A program made the translations under genes and the position numbers. Positions 1-7,769 of a DNA stretch of 19,611 nucleotides are shown in pieces. A model generated the notes under the pieces. It was not told where the DNA came from, made no database searches, and saw only the letters and a program-made list of their open reading frames with translations. This stretch comes from Sulfurimonas sp. (lineage in GTDB: Bacteria; Campylobacterota; Campylobacteria; Campylobacterales; Sulfurimonadaceae): positions 1 to 19,611 of the forward strand of contig JAMOMX010000015.1 in NCBI GenBank assembly GCA_027066935.1. The letters are read 5' to 3'. Positions within the stretch are counted from its first letter, which is position 1; every line of letters starts with the position of its first letter.

Positions 1-1
1 T

Positions 2-406
2 GCCAAAGCAAAAGATAAAAATGATCCTTTTAGATTGATGGGTTTTGGTCATCGTGTATATAAAAATTTTGATCCCCGTGCAATAATTTTAAAAGATATT
101 AGAAATGAGCTTATGGGTGAACTTGACATTAGCAGTGAACTTGTAGAGATAGCTAATAAAATAGAGCAAATTGCTTTAAATGATGAGTATTTTGTAAAAC
201 GCGGACTTTACCCAAACATAGATTTTTACTCTGGTTTAATTCTTCAAGCCCTAAAAATTCCAAAAGAGATGTTTGCTGTTATATTTGTTATTGGTAGAAC
301 TCCTGGTTGGATAGCACAATGGAATGAATTACAACAACAAAAAAGTATTAAAATAGCTCGTCCACGACAACTATATAATGGACCAACTGAGAGAACACCA
401 GGGTAA
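2..406 (+). CDS. gltA: Citrate synthase, C-terminal part (5' end outside window)
   Basis: Condenses oxaloacetate with acetyl-CoA to citrate in the cytoplasmic TCA cycle. The reading frame is open from base 2, so only about the last 134 residues of a protein that is normally near 430 are present. Visible signatures are those of the type II GltA family: GFGHRVYK with the active-site His (His305 in E. coli numbering), PNIDFYSG with the catalytic Asp (Asp362), and the citrate-binding arginines in GRTPGWIAQW and RPRQLY. The only start-like codons near the window edge are internal and should not be taken as the gene start. The gene converges on ppnP with 13 bases between stop codons. Identity is secure; everything upstream of the His loop is unseen. 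Confidence 0.96.
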   Translation, partial: AKAKDKNDPFRLMGFGHRVYKNFDPRAIILKDIRNELMGELDISSELVEIANKIEQIALNDEYFVKRGLYPNIDFYSGLILQALKIPKEMFAVIFVIGRTPGWIAQWNELQQQKSIKIARPRQLYNGPTERTPG

Positions 407-421
407 CTTTACTTTGGTGTT
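394..421. terminator. Hairpin at the gltA/ppnP convergent 3' ends
   Basis: AACACCA at 394-400 is perfectly complementary to TGGTGTT at 415-421. On the plus-strand RNA the stem can continue inward through two G-U pairs and three Watson-Crick pairs to a four-base loop. It spans both stop codons. No U-tract follows on either strand, so it is not a classical intrinsic terminator; it may only fold the 3' ends. Confidence 0.35.
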
Positions 422-731
422 AAAAATATGTACAAATATAATCACAAAGAGATTTTACTCTAATATCAAAATAACTATTTTTTGGTACTTCAAATCTACA
501 CGGTGTGTTTAATGCTACAAACTCATCTTCGTCTGCTAATTTTACTTCAACTTCACCGCCAATTATCTCCATAACCTCAGCTGAATCTGTATTGAATCTG
601 TATTCACCTACTTGCATAATACCTAAAGATTTTTTAGTGCCATCTTCAAACTCAATATTTCTGCTTGTTACTTTGCCATCAAAATATACATTTGCTTTTT
701 TTGTTATGCTAACGTTATTAAAACTTGACAT
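420..731 (-). CDS. ppnP: Pyrimidine/purine nucleoside phosphorylase PpnP (DUF1255, YaiE family)
   Basis: Small cupin-fold enzyme that phosphorolyses several nucleosides to the base and ribose-1-phosphate, as established for the E. coli member. The 103 residues resemble the E. coli 94-residue protein along their length: a YFDGKV strand near residue 17, GIMQVGEYRF around 37-46, a cupin strand with EVMEIIGGEVEVKL at about 52-65, and FEVP with a closing CDYICTYF. A good ribosome site (AAAGGA) lies just upstream of the ATG. It follows ruvC by 15 bases on the same strand, so the two are probably co-transcribed. A functional link between a nucleoside phosphorylase and Holliday junction resolution is not implied. 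Confidence 0.9.
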   Translation of the reverse strand: MSSFNNVSITKKANVYFDGKVTSRNIEFEDGTKKSLGIMQVGEYRFNTDSAEVMEIIGGEVEVKLADEDEFVALNTPCRFEVPKNSYFDIRVKSLCDYICTYF

Positions 732-746
732 CTGTTTTCCTTTAAA

Positions 747-1226
747 TTATTTTGAATTTACTTTAACTCTTTGTGAGTGTGTAATTGCTACAGCCATAGC
801 ATCTGTAATATCTAATGGTTTTATCTCTTTTTTTATATTTAAAAGTCTTTTTACCATAAAAGAAACTTGCTCTTTTGTGGCTTTACCATTTCCTGTTAGT
901 GCTTGTTTGACTTGCAGAGCTGTATATTCACTAAACTGTCCAAACTGTTGAAGAACTGTTAACATAATAGCACCACGAAATTGCGCTAATTTTATTGTTG
1001 TTTTTGGGTTATGTGCATAAAAGATATCTTCAATTGCTACTTCATCAATAATATGATTTTTAAATATCTCCTCAAAAGCCTCAACCATTTGTGGAATTTG
1101 ATATTGCAATTCATCAGCTTTTATCTTTATAAGTCCAGCTTCAACTAATGAAATTTTTCCTTTTTGAAGATTTATAAGTGCATATCCCATATTTCTAGTT
1201 CCAGGATCTATTCCAAGTATTATCAT
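747..1226 (-). CDS. ruvC: Holliday junction endodeoxyribonuclease RuvC
   Basis: Dimeric resolvase that cuts four-way DNA junctions with RuvAB. At 159 residues it has family length. All four acidic metal ligands are visible: Asp7 in GIDPGT, Glu66 in VAIEDIFYAHNP, and Asp139 and Asp142 in PLDITDAMA. The N-terminus MIILGIDPG is canonical, which fixes the ATG at 1226. There is no Shine-Dalgarno sequence in front of that ATG; instead a TATAAT ends exactly six bases before it, so the message may be leaderless. It is divergent from dnaA across the upstream half of oriC and is followed by ppnP. Confidence 0.96.
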   Translation of the reverse strand: MIILGIDPGTRNMGYALINLQKGKISLVEAGLIKIKADELQYQIPQMVEAFEEIFKNHIIDEVAIEDIFYAHNPKTTIKLAQFRGAIMLTVLQQFGQFSEYTALQVKQALTGNGKATKEQVSFMVKRLLNIKKEIKPLDITDAMAVAITHSQRVKVNSK

Positions 1227-1232
1227 AAGTTA

Positions 1233-1238
1233 ATTATA
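1233..1238 (-). promoter_or_regulatory. -10 box of ruvC, placing the transcript start near the ATG
   Basis: Perfect TATAAT on the minus strand, six bases from the ruvC ATG. With the usual 6-8 base distance from the -10 box to the start site, transcription would begin at or within a few bases of the start codon. No -35 box is evident, as is common in Campylobacterota. Confidence 0.55.
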
Positions 1239-1261
1239 TTTAAATTTTCTAAAAATAACTT

Positions 1262-1377
1262 TATTCACCTATTCACATTTAAGATATTCACATATATTTA
1301 ATCGTAATTTATGCAAAATTGGGTTACTATTCACATGAAAAACGCAAATAAAAAATATATAAGGTTTTATGTGAATA
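1262..1377. other. oriC1: Upstream half of oriC: five DnaA boxes between ruvC and dnaA
   Basis: Boxes of consensus TATTCACAT occur at 1262-1270 (last bases CT), 1270-1278, 1285-1293 and 1328-1336 on the plus strand, and a perfect copy lies on the minus strand at 1369-1377. The first two overlap by one base, giving an eight-base period. The TTCAC core is the one known for Campylobacterota DnaA boxes. The last box contains the dnaA GTG start, which would let bound DnaA block its own expression (inference). With the dnaA-dnaN cluster it makes a bipartite origin of the kind described for Helicobacter and relatives. Confidence 0.8.
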
Positions 1378-2681
1378 TAGGTCAAGAGATATTATTACAA
1401 CTAAAAGATGAGATAGCTGAGGTAGAATATAACCGTTATATAAAACAACTTATTTATGATGCTAAAAAATCAACAAATGATATGGCTATATTTTATGCTC
1501 CAAATACACTAGTAAGTAATTGGATAAAAAATAAATTTTGCTCAAAACTTGAACATCTATTTGAACTTAAAACATCAAATAAAGTTGTTGTAAATATTGG
1601 TTTAAAGCACTCTTTTGATAAAAGAAAAACAAAGATGAAAGAGATAAAAAAAACAACTACACACTCTTTATTAAACCCTTCACATACTTTTGATAATTTT
1701 ATGATTGGTGGCTCAAACCAATTTGCTTATGCTGCTGTAAAAAGCGTTAGTGAAAAACCAGGAGAGACTTATAATCCTCTTTTTATCCATGGGGGAGTTG
1801 GACTTGGCAAAACTCATCTAATGCAAGCTGCTGGTAATGTTTTGCAAAATCAAGGTAAAAATGTAATATATACAACAAGTGAGCAATTTTTAAACGATTT
1901 TTTAAGACATGTAAGAAATCAAACTATGGAAAAATTTAAAGAAAAATATCGTGAATGTGATGCTCTTTTAATTGATGATATCCAATTTTTAAGTAATAAA
2001 GATACTATTCAAGAAGAATTTTTTCATACTTTTGAAGCTTTAAAAAGTACAGGAAAACAAATTATTTTAACTGCTGATAAACATCCTAAAAAAATTGGTG
2101 GTTTAGAAAAAAGACTTCAAAGTAGATTTGAACATGGTCTTGTTGCAGATATTCAACCACCAGAACTTGAAACTAAAATAGCAATTATTGAAAAAAAATG
2201 TGAAATTAATAAGGTTAGTCTTACAAAAGATATTATTAATTATATAGCTACTGTAATAGAAAGTAATGTTCGTGAAATTGAGGGTATTTTATCTAAACTT
2301 CATGCCTATTCTCAATTAATCCATGTAGATATTGATTTAGAATTTACTAAAAATGTATTAAAAGATCAAATTCAAGAAAATCGTGCAAACCTTACACTAG
2401 ATAACATTACAAAATTTGTAGCAAAAGACTTAAATATAAAACCAAGTGAAATAAAGTCAAAAGGTAGAAGTAAAAATATTGTTTATGCAAGAAGAATATC
2501 TATATATTTATGTCGTGAGCTCACACAAAATACTATGCCTCTTCTTGCTCAATACTTTGGAATGAAAGATCATACTGCTATAAGTCATACCCTTAAAAAA
2601 ATTAATTCACTTATAAAAGAAGATGAAGATTTTAAAGTAAAAATAGAAGAATTAACAAATAAAATTACATCAAATAGTTAA
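1371..2681 (+). CDS. dnaA: Chromosomal replication initiator DnaA
   Basis: AAA+ ATPase that binds DnaA boxes, opens oriC and recruits the replicative helicase. The chosen start is GTG at 1371 (436 residues): AAGG lies six bases upstream, and the protein then begins near GQEILLQLKDEI, where DnaA domain I normally begins. A reading from 1311 would add 20 residues coded by the origin boxes. Walker A GGVGLGKT is at residues 141-148, Walker B LLIDDIQF around 199-206 with Asp202/Asp203, sensor 1 ILTADKHP follows, and SRFEHGL is the box VII arginine-finger region. In domain IV the box-recognition signature reads DHTAISH from Asp400. Domain II is short. dnaN follows across the downstream half of oriC. 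Confidence 0.97.
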   Translation: MNIGQEILLQLKDEIAEVEYNRYIKQLIYDAKKSTNDMAIFYAPNTLVSNWIKNKFCSKLEHLFELKTSNKVVVNIGLKHSFDKRKTKMKEIKKTTTHSLLNPSHTFDNFMIGGSNQFAYAAVKSVSEKPGETYNPLFIHGGVGLGKTHLMQAAGNVLQNQGKNVIYTTSEQFLNDFLRHVRNQTMEKFKEKYRECDALLIDDIQFLSNKDTIQEEFFHTFEALKSTGKQIILTADKHPKKIGGLEKRLQSRFEHGLVADIQPPELETKIAIIEKKCEINKVSLTKDIINYIATVIESNVREIEGILSKLHAYSQLIHVDIDLEFTKNVLKDQIQENRANLTLDNITKFVAKDLNIKPSEIKSKGRSKNIVYARRISIYLCRELTQNTMPLLAQYFGMKDHTAISHTLKKINSLIKEDEDFKVKIEELTNKITSNS

Positions 2682-2706
2682 AATTGTAAAAAAAGTAAAA
2701 AAAAGA

Positions 2707-2712
2707 TATAAT
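2707..2712 (+). promoter_or_regulatory. Candidate -10 box for dnaN
   Basis: TATAAT preceded by an A/T-rich stretch. A minus-strand DnaA-box core (GTGAA, 2720-2724) lies where the transcript would begin, and the leader would run through the downstream half of oriC to dnaN. Assignment rests on the motif alone. Confidence 0.4.
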
Positions 2713-2717
2713 CCACT

Positions 2718-2808
2718 ATGTGAACTGATGTGACTGAAACTAATATGATTCATCACACCTAAAAGTTCTTAAGATAGGTGCAAAGTGACAATATTCACAT
2801 ATTCACTA
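2718..2808. other. oriC2: Downstream half of oriC: DnaA boxes between dnaA and dnaN
   Basis: A minus-strand box with a GTGAA core lies at 2718-2726 and a weaker GTGAC site at 2728-2736. Two plus-strand boxes lie at 2792-2800 (perfect TATTCACAT) and 2800-2808 (TATTCACTA), overlapping by one base exactly as in the upstream cluster. An inverted repeat CACCTA / TAGGTG (2756-2761 and 2775-2780) sits between the two groups. The tandem pair points straight into the CTA repeat and the AT-rich DNA beside dnaN, the usual order in a bacterial unwinding region. Confidence 0.85.
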
Positions 2809-2812
2809 TCAC

Positions 2813-2827
2813 CTACTACTACTACTA
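2813..2827. repeat. DnaA-trio element: five perfect CTA repeats
   Basis: CTA is repeated five times without a break, four bases after the last DnaA box. On the opposite strand this reads 3'-GAT-5', the trinucleotide that DnaA filaments grip on single-stranded DNA in the known DnaA-trio element. The position between boxes and AT-rich DNA is the expected one. Five identical trios are more regular than those I recall from B. subtilis. Confidence 0.8.
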
Positions 2828-2846
2828 AAAATTATATAAATATATA
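2828..2846. other. DNA unwinding element of oriC
   Basis: A run made only of A and T between the trio repeat and the dnaN ribosome site (AGGGA, 2846-2850). Adjacent to DnaA boxes and trios, it is the best candidate for initial strand opening. It doubles as part of the dnaN leader. Confidence 0.7.
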
Positions 2847-2855
2847 GGGATTAAA

Positions 2856-3923
2856 ATGCAAATTACAATTTCAAAATCTATTTTAGAAAATATACTAATT
2901 AATGCTTTACCTTTTTTAGAAAAAAAAGATACTTCTCAAATAACTTCACATGTTTATTTAAATGCCTATAATAATGAACTTACTTTAAAAGCAACAGATA
3001 ATGAAATAGGTTTTTTAGTAACTACAAATAATTTAAATATAAATCAAGAAGGAAGCATTACGGCTAATGGTAAAAAATTTCTTGATATTGTTCGTATATT
3101 AAAAGATGATATTATAAATTTAGAAATGAAAAATGAAAATCTTCATATTTCACAAGCTCATTCAAAATTTAAACTTCCTATATTTGCATATAATGAATTT
3201 CCAGAATTTCCATCTATTGAGGGTAAAAATAGTATATCAATAGAATCTCATTCCTTAATAGAATCACTTAAAAAAATAACACCAGCAATTGATAACAGTA
3301 ATCCAAAATTTGAATTAAATGGTGCACTAATTGATATAAAACAAAATGAAATTAATTTTGCAGCAACTGATACAAGAAGATTAGCTATTGTAACAATACC
3401 AAATAATGGAGAAAAAGAGTTATCTATAATAGTCCCTAAAAAAGCAATAATAGAGATTCAAAAATTGTTTTTTGATAATATTGAGCTTTATTACGATGAA
3501 ACTAACTTAATAATTAAATCACAACAATATACATTTTTTACAAAACTCACTAATGGAAAATTTCCAGAATATTCAAGAATCATTCCAAAAGAGGTAACAA
3601 ATAATCTAACATTGCCAAAATTTTTAATGATAGAGAGCATCAAACAAATTACTACAATTTCTACAGATATGAAAATTACTTTTCTTTATGATACCATCAC
3701 TTTTGAAAGTTTAAGTGATGATAATATTGAAGCTAAAACAGATATAAATCATCCCACTGGATTTAACGAATCTTTTAGTATTGCGATAAACTCTAAATAT
3801 TTATTAGATTTTTTAAATGCTATTAATGGAACTGAATTTAACATTGGACTAAATGATAGCAATTTACCATTTATCTTAAGTGAGAATAATTTTAAAACAA
3901 TAGTGATGCCAATAGTTATATAA
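2856..3923 (+). CDS. dnaN: DNA polymerase III beta subunit (sliding clamp)
   Basis: Ring-forming dimer that tethers DNA polymerase III and other partners to DNA. The 355 residues have the length expected for Campylobacterota clamps and the N-terminus MQITISKSILENIL is typical. Recognisable parts are the first-domain LTLKATDNEIG around residue 46, the domain 2 segment with FAATDTRRLAI near 168-178, GKFPEYSRIIP near 237-247 in the second/third-domain linker, and the closing IVMPIVI, part of the hydrophobic partner-binding region. AGGGA lies five bases before the ATG. gyrB follows after a 96-base spacer with its own likely promoter. Confidence 0.96.
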   Translation: MQITISKSILENILINALPFLEKKDTSQITSHVYLNAYNNELTLKATDNEIGFLVTTNNLNINQEGSITANGKKFLDIVRILKDDIINLEMKNENLHISQAHSKFKLPIFAYNEFPEFPSIEGKNSISIESHSLIESLKKITPAIDNSNPKFELNGALIDIKQNEINFAATDTRRLAIVTIPNNGEKELSIIVPKKAIIEIQKLFFDNIELYYDETNLIIKSQQYTFFTKLTNGKFPEYSRIIPKEVTNNLTLPKFLMIESIKQITTISTDMKITFLYDTITFESLSDDNIEAKTDINHPTGFNESFSIAINSKYLLDFLNAINGTEFNIGLNDSNLPFILSENNFKTIVMPIVI

Positions 3924-3976
3924 AATTGTAAAAAAATATAAATCATCAATAAAACTTCTTTTTAGAATAATTTAGA

Positions 3977-3982
3977 TAAAAT
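3977..3982 (+). promoter_or_regulatory. Candidate -10 box for gyrB
   Basis: TAAAAT in the context GATAAAAT, with a start site expected near 3989. This would leave a leader of about 30 bases before the ATG at 4020 and would place the earlier in-frame ATG at 3993 almost at the transcript end without a ribosome site, supporting the later start. Confidence 0.5.
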
Positions 3983-4019
3983 AACTTCAATAATGCCAAA
4001 TATGGTAATGGAGTGTTTA

Positions 4020-6329
4020 ATGGAAAATTACGGTGCTAGTAATATTAAAGTTCTTAAGGGTTTAGAAGCTGTTAGAAAAAGACCAGGTATGTATATTGGT
4101 GATACTGGTCATCGTGGTCTTCATCATCTTGTTTATGAAGTTATAGATAACTCTATTGATGAGGCTATGGCTGGTCACTGTAATACTATCAATGTAACAT
4201 TAACTAGAGAGGGGACTTGTAGAGTTTCTGATAATGGTCGTGGTATCCCTACTGATATGCACCCAACTGAAAATATGAGTGCTGCTACTGTTGTTTTAAC
4301 AGTATTACATGCTGGTGGTAAGTTTGATAAAGATACTTATAAAGTTTCTGGTGGTCTTCATGGTGTTGGTGTATCTGTTGTAAATGCGCTTTCTGGTGAT
4401 TTAAAAATGACTATCCATAGAGAAAAGGAAATTTTTGAACAAACTTTTAAGGAGGGAATACCACAAGAAGTTTTAGAAGTAGTTGGTAAAACTCGTAAAA
4501 CTGGTACTACTATTGAGTTTTCTCCAGATCCAACTATTTTTACTGAAACCATAACTTTTGAATATGAATTTTTAGCTAAAAGATTTAAAGAGTTAGCATA
4601 TCTAAATCCATTTATTACTATTATATTTAAAGACGAACGTACAAATGTAGAAGAAATATATCATTTTGAGGGTGGTATAGCTCAATATGTTGAAGATATG
4701 AATAAAAAAACTCAAGTATCATCTGTTTTTTCATTTTCAGCAAAGATAGAAGATATAGAGTTTGATGTAGCACTTATGTATAACGATGCATATGATGAAA
4801 AACTTGCATCATTTGTAAATAATATTCGTACTCCAAATGGAGGTACACATGAAACTGGTTTTCGTGCTGGACTTACCCGTGTTGTTTCAAATTATAATTC
4901 TAAAAATGGTATTGCTAAAGAAAAAGATATAAAAATAAGTGGTGATGATGTTAAAGAGGGATTAATAGCTATTATATCATGTCGTGTACCTGAGCCTCAA
5001 TTTGAAGGTCAAACTAAAGGTAAGCTAGGTAATACTTATGTAAGACCATTGGTTCAAAAACAAACTTATGAACTTCTTTCTAAATATTTTGAAGAAAATC
5101 CAATTGAAGCAAAAGCTATTGTTTCAAAAGCTTTAATGGCTGCTCGTGGTCGTGAAGCTGCTAAAAAAGCAAGAGAATTAACTCGTAGAAAAGATTCTAT
5201 GAGTGTTGGGACACTTCCTGGAAAATTAGCTGATTGTCAATCTAAAGATGCTACTATTTCTGAACTTTATCTGGTGGAAGGGGATTCTGCTGGAGGTTCT
5301 GCTAAGCAAGGGCGTGATCGTGTTTACCAAGCAATCCTACCACTAAAAGGTAAGATTTTAAATGTTGAAAAAGCTAGATTAGAAAAAATTCTAAAATCTG
5401 ATGAAATTACTAATATGATTACAGCTATGGGTTGCGGTATTGGTGAAGAATATAATGAAGAAAAACTCCGCTATCATAAAATTATTATTATGACCGATGC
5501 GGATGTTGATGGAAGCCATATTCAAACATTACTTTTAACTTTCTTTTTTAGACATTTTAGAGATGTAGTTGAAAAAGGATATTTATATCTAGCTCAACCA
5601 CCACTTTATCGTTATAAAAAAGGTAAAAAAGAGATCTATTTTAAAGATGATCGAGAGATGAATGACTTTTTAATTGGAAATGGGATTGAATCTTTAGATG
5701 TTGATGGTATTGGACACAATGATCTTCTTGCATATTTTAAAATGGTAGATCATTATAGAGGCTCACTAGTAGCATTGGAGAGAAGATATGCATTAGTAGA
5801 CTTGATTCGTCATTTTATAGAAAATTCTGATATTATAGGTTTAAGTATAGATAAGATGTATGTTGAAGTTGAGAAGTTTTTAACAGATACAGGAAATAAT
5901 ATTTTAACTAAAACTATAAGTGAAGATAGTATACATCTTTTTGTTCAAACCAAAGATGGTATGGAAGAACTTCTTATAAATGATGATCTTTTTGTAGCAC
6001 CACATTTTAATGAAGCTAGTTTTGTATATAGAAAGATAAAAGAGTGGGATATTAGTTTTGATGAAGATATTTTAGAGGTACTTCAAAGTATAATTGATTA
6101 TGCAAATAAAGGTGCATATATTCAACGCTATAAAGGTCTAGGTGAGATGAATCCAGAACAACTTTGGGAGACAACTATGACACCAGAAAATCGTGTGCTT
6201 CTTCAAGTAGCTATAGAGGATGCTGAAGTTGCATCTGATGCATTTACACTATTTATGGGTGATGAGGTTGAACCTCGTCGTAACTACATCGAAACACATG
6301 CAAAAGATGTTAAACACTTAGACGTTTAA
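4020..6329 (+). CDS. gyrB: DNA gyrase subunit B
   Basis: ATPase half of gyrase, which introduces negative supercoils with GyrA. Start at 4020 is chosen because GGAG lies six bases upstream, the protein then begins MENYGASNIKVL, and the length becomes 769 residues, usual for this phylum; an ATG at 3993 would add nine residues with no ribosome site. The GHKL ATPase domain shows NSIDEAMAG, DNGRGIP and GGLHGVGVSVVNAL. The TOPRIM domain has EGDSAGG with Glu420 and TDADVDGSH with Asp493/Asp495/Asp497. The C-terminal tail carries QRYKGLGEMNPEQLW and RRNYIETHA. Nothing is missing. A membrane protein gene follows after 17 bases. Confidence 0.97.
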   Translation: MENYGASNIKVLKGLEAVRKRPGMYIGDTGHRGLHHLVYEVIDNSIDEAMAGHCNTINVTLTREGTCRVSDNGRGIPTDMHPTENMSAATVVLTVLHAGGKFDKDTYKVSGGLHGVGVSVVNALSGDLKMTIHREKEIFEQTFKEGIPQEVLEVVGKTRKTGTTIEFSPDPTIFTETITFEYEFLAKRFKELAYLNPFITIIFKDERTNVEEIYHFEGGIAQYVEDMNKKTQVSSVFSFSAKIEDIEFDVALMYNDAYDEKLASFVNNIRTPNGGTHETGFRAGLTRVVSNYNSKNGIAKEKDIKISGDDVKEGLIAIISCRVPEPQFEGQTKGKLGNTYVRPLVQKQTYELLSKYFEENPIEAKAIVSKALMAARGREAAKKARELTRRKDSMSVGTLPGKLADCQSKDATISELYLVEGDSAGGSAKQGRDRVYQAILPLKGKILNVEKARLEKILKSDEITNMITAMGCGIGEEYNEEKLRYHKIIIMTDADVDGSHIQTLLLTFFFRHFRDVVEKGYLYLAQPPLYRYKKGKKEIYFKDDREMNDFLIGNGIESLDVDGIGHNDLLAYFKMVDHYRGSLVALERRYALVDLIRHFIENSDIIGLSIDKMYVEVEKFLTDTGNNILTKTISEDSIHLFVQTKDGMEELLINDDLFVAPHFNEASFVYRKIKEWDISFDEDILEVLQSIIDYANKGAYIQRYKGLGEMNPEQLWETTMTPENRVLLQVAIEDAEVASDAFTLFMGDEVEPRRNYIETHAKDVKHLDV

Positions 6330-6346
6330 AAAATCAGTATAAAAAT

Positions 6347-7756
6347 ATGTTGCTTCCAGAAATTAAAGAGAGAGAATACCGTTTTAAGCTAGCACTTAGA
6401 ATGGGGCTACCTATTTTTGGACTTGTTTTTGCCTTAATTATACATACTTTTATTAGTTCCCAAGAAAATTTAGATACTTCTTTTTATATTGGAAGCATTG
6501 TTGTTTTAGCTTTTAGTATCTATTTTATTTTTCATCTTATATATAGTGGTTTTGATACCAAAATAACAGATATTATTTCAAAAGTTTTTACAAGAGATTA
6601 TCTTTATAAATATTTAAAAAAAGAGTTAGATTCAAATAAAGACTATACACTTATTTTAATTAGTTGTGATAATATAAATGAGATAAATAACCGCTATGGT
6701 ATTAAAAGTGGAGATAAGGTTCTTTGTGAGATACCTATTTGGATTAACACTTATTTAAAAGGTAAAGGTATATTTAACTTTCCTATTGGTCATATAAAAG
6801 GTGGAGATTTTATTATTGGATTAAAAGGAAAAAGTTCAGAATATAGAACTATTTTAGAGCTAATGAGTCTTAAGAGCGATGAATTAAAAATAGACGATAT
6901 AGAGGTAATAATCTCTAGTGCAATAAATGATACCTCTTTTTCAAATGATTTAGAATATATGATAGAGAACCTTTTTGAACTACAAGATTTAAATAAAAAC
7001 CAAAAAAAGTTTTTAAATGAAAATAAAGATATAAATCCAAATGAATTAGAAAGCTATGTAATAAACGCTATAAAACAAAAAAGTTTTATAGTGATGAATC
7101 AAGATGTATTTAATAAAGATAGAAGGGTTGCTATTAAAGAGTATTTTGTAAAATTAAAAGCATCAAATTCTAAAGATATTCATCAAAAATCTTATATGAA
7201 AATACTTGATAAACTAAGGTTAATGCCTGAGTACGACTATATGGTTTTAGAAAAAAGTATACAAAACTATAATGCTGATGATGATATATTTGCTATAAAC
7301 ATTTCACCAACATCTATACGAAATTATACATTTTTAACAAAGGTTAAAGAGCTTTTATTAAATAACAAACATATAAAAAACAAGGTGATGTTTATACTTT
7401 ATGAAAAAGAGTATTATTCACACCTAGATAGATATAACGAAATATTGAAATCACTTCGTTTGCTTGGTGTAAAAATAGTTATAGATAAAGTTGGAGCCAA
7501 CCATGCAAGTTTTGTATATATGCGTGAATTAGAAGTTGATGTTATCCGTATGGATGGAGTTTATACTAAAGAGATAGATAAATCTAAATATAAAAATATA
7601 TTAGATGGCTTTATTTTAATGGCTAAAGCTAATGATATTAAAATATGGATGAAAATGATTGAAAATGAAGAGAGTTATAATAAAATTAAAAATTTAAATA
7701 TTGATTATTTTCAAGGTAAATATTTAGCTCCATTGGAAAAAATTTATGAAAATTAA
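6347..7756 (+). CDS. Membrane protein with degenerate GGDEF and EAL domains
   Basis: Two N-terminal membrane helices (about residues 15-36 and 46-67) are followed by a GGDEF-like domain (about 80-215) and an EAL-like domain (about 235-465). Both catalytic signatures are broken. The GGDEF loop reads KGGDFII (151-157), lacking the Glu. In the EAL half, EYF (265-267) stands where EAL is expected, IDKVGANHASF (379-389) replaces the DDFGTGYSS loop, and the late catalytic Glu motif is absent. The fold markers NIS (318-320), MDG (402-404) and QGKYLAPL (456-463) remain. It is therefore probably not a cyclase or phosphodiesterase but could bind a nucleotide or protein partner (inference). No Shine-Dalgarno is seen; the start is the first ATG after gyrB. 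queF follows by 13 bases. Confidence 0.8.
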   Translation: MLLPEIKEREYRFKLALRMGLPIFGLVFALIIHTFISSQENLDTSFYIGSIVVLAFSIYFIFHLIYSGFDTKITDIISKVFTRDYLYKYLKKELDSNKDYTLILISCDNINEINNRYGIKSGDKVLCEIPIWINTYLKGKGIFNFPIGHIKGGDFIIGLKGKSSEYRTILELMSLKSDELKIDDIEVIISSAINDTSFSNDLEYMIENLFELQDLNKNQKKFLNENKDINPNELESYVINAIKQKSFIVMNQDVFNKDRRVAIKEYFVKLKASNSKDIHQKSYMKILDKLRLMPEYDYMVLEKSIQNYNADDDIFAINISPTSIRNYTFLTKVKELLLNNKHIKNKVMFILYEKEYYSHLDRYNEILKSLRLLGVKIVIDKVGANHASFVYMRELEVDVIRMDGVYTKEIDKSKYKNILDGFILMAKANDIKIWMKMIENEESYNKIKNLNIDYFQGKYLAPLEKIYEN

Positions 7757-7769
7757 AAAGGGATAAAAT

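Noticed and set aside
505..951. A 148-codon plus-strand frame antisense to ppnP and ruvC
   Set aside because: It lies fully over two well-identified minus-strand genes, has no family signature, and its Ser/Phe-rich translation is what their reverse strand would give.
1311..1370. Extended dnaA start 20 codons upstream of the GTG
   Set aside because: No ribosome site at 1311, the added residues are encoded by origin boxes, and the GTG at 1371 has AAGG at good spacing and gives a normal DnaA N-terminus.
2813..2827. CTA repeat as a simple sequence repeat for phase variation
   Set aside because: It is outside coding DNA and sits exactly where a DnaA-trio is expected beside DnaA boxes; the origin explanation is better.
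3993..4019. Earlier in-frame ATG for gyrB
   Set aside because: No ribosome site, almost at the likely transcript start, and it would add nine residues not usual for GyrB.
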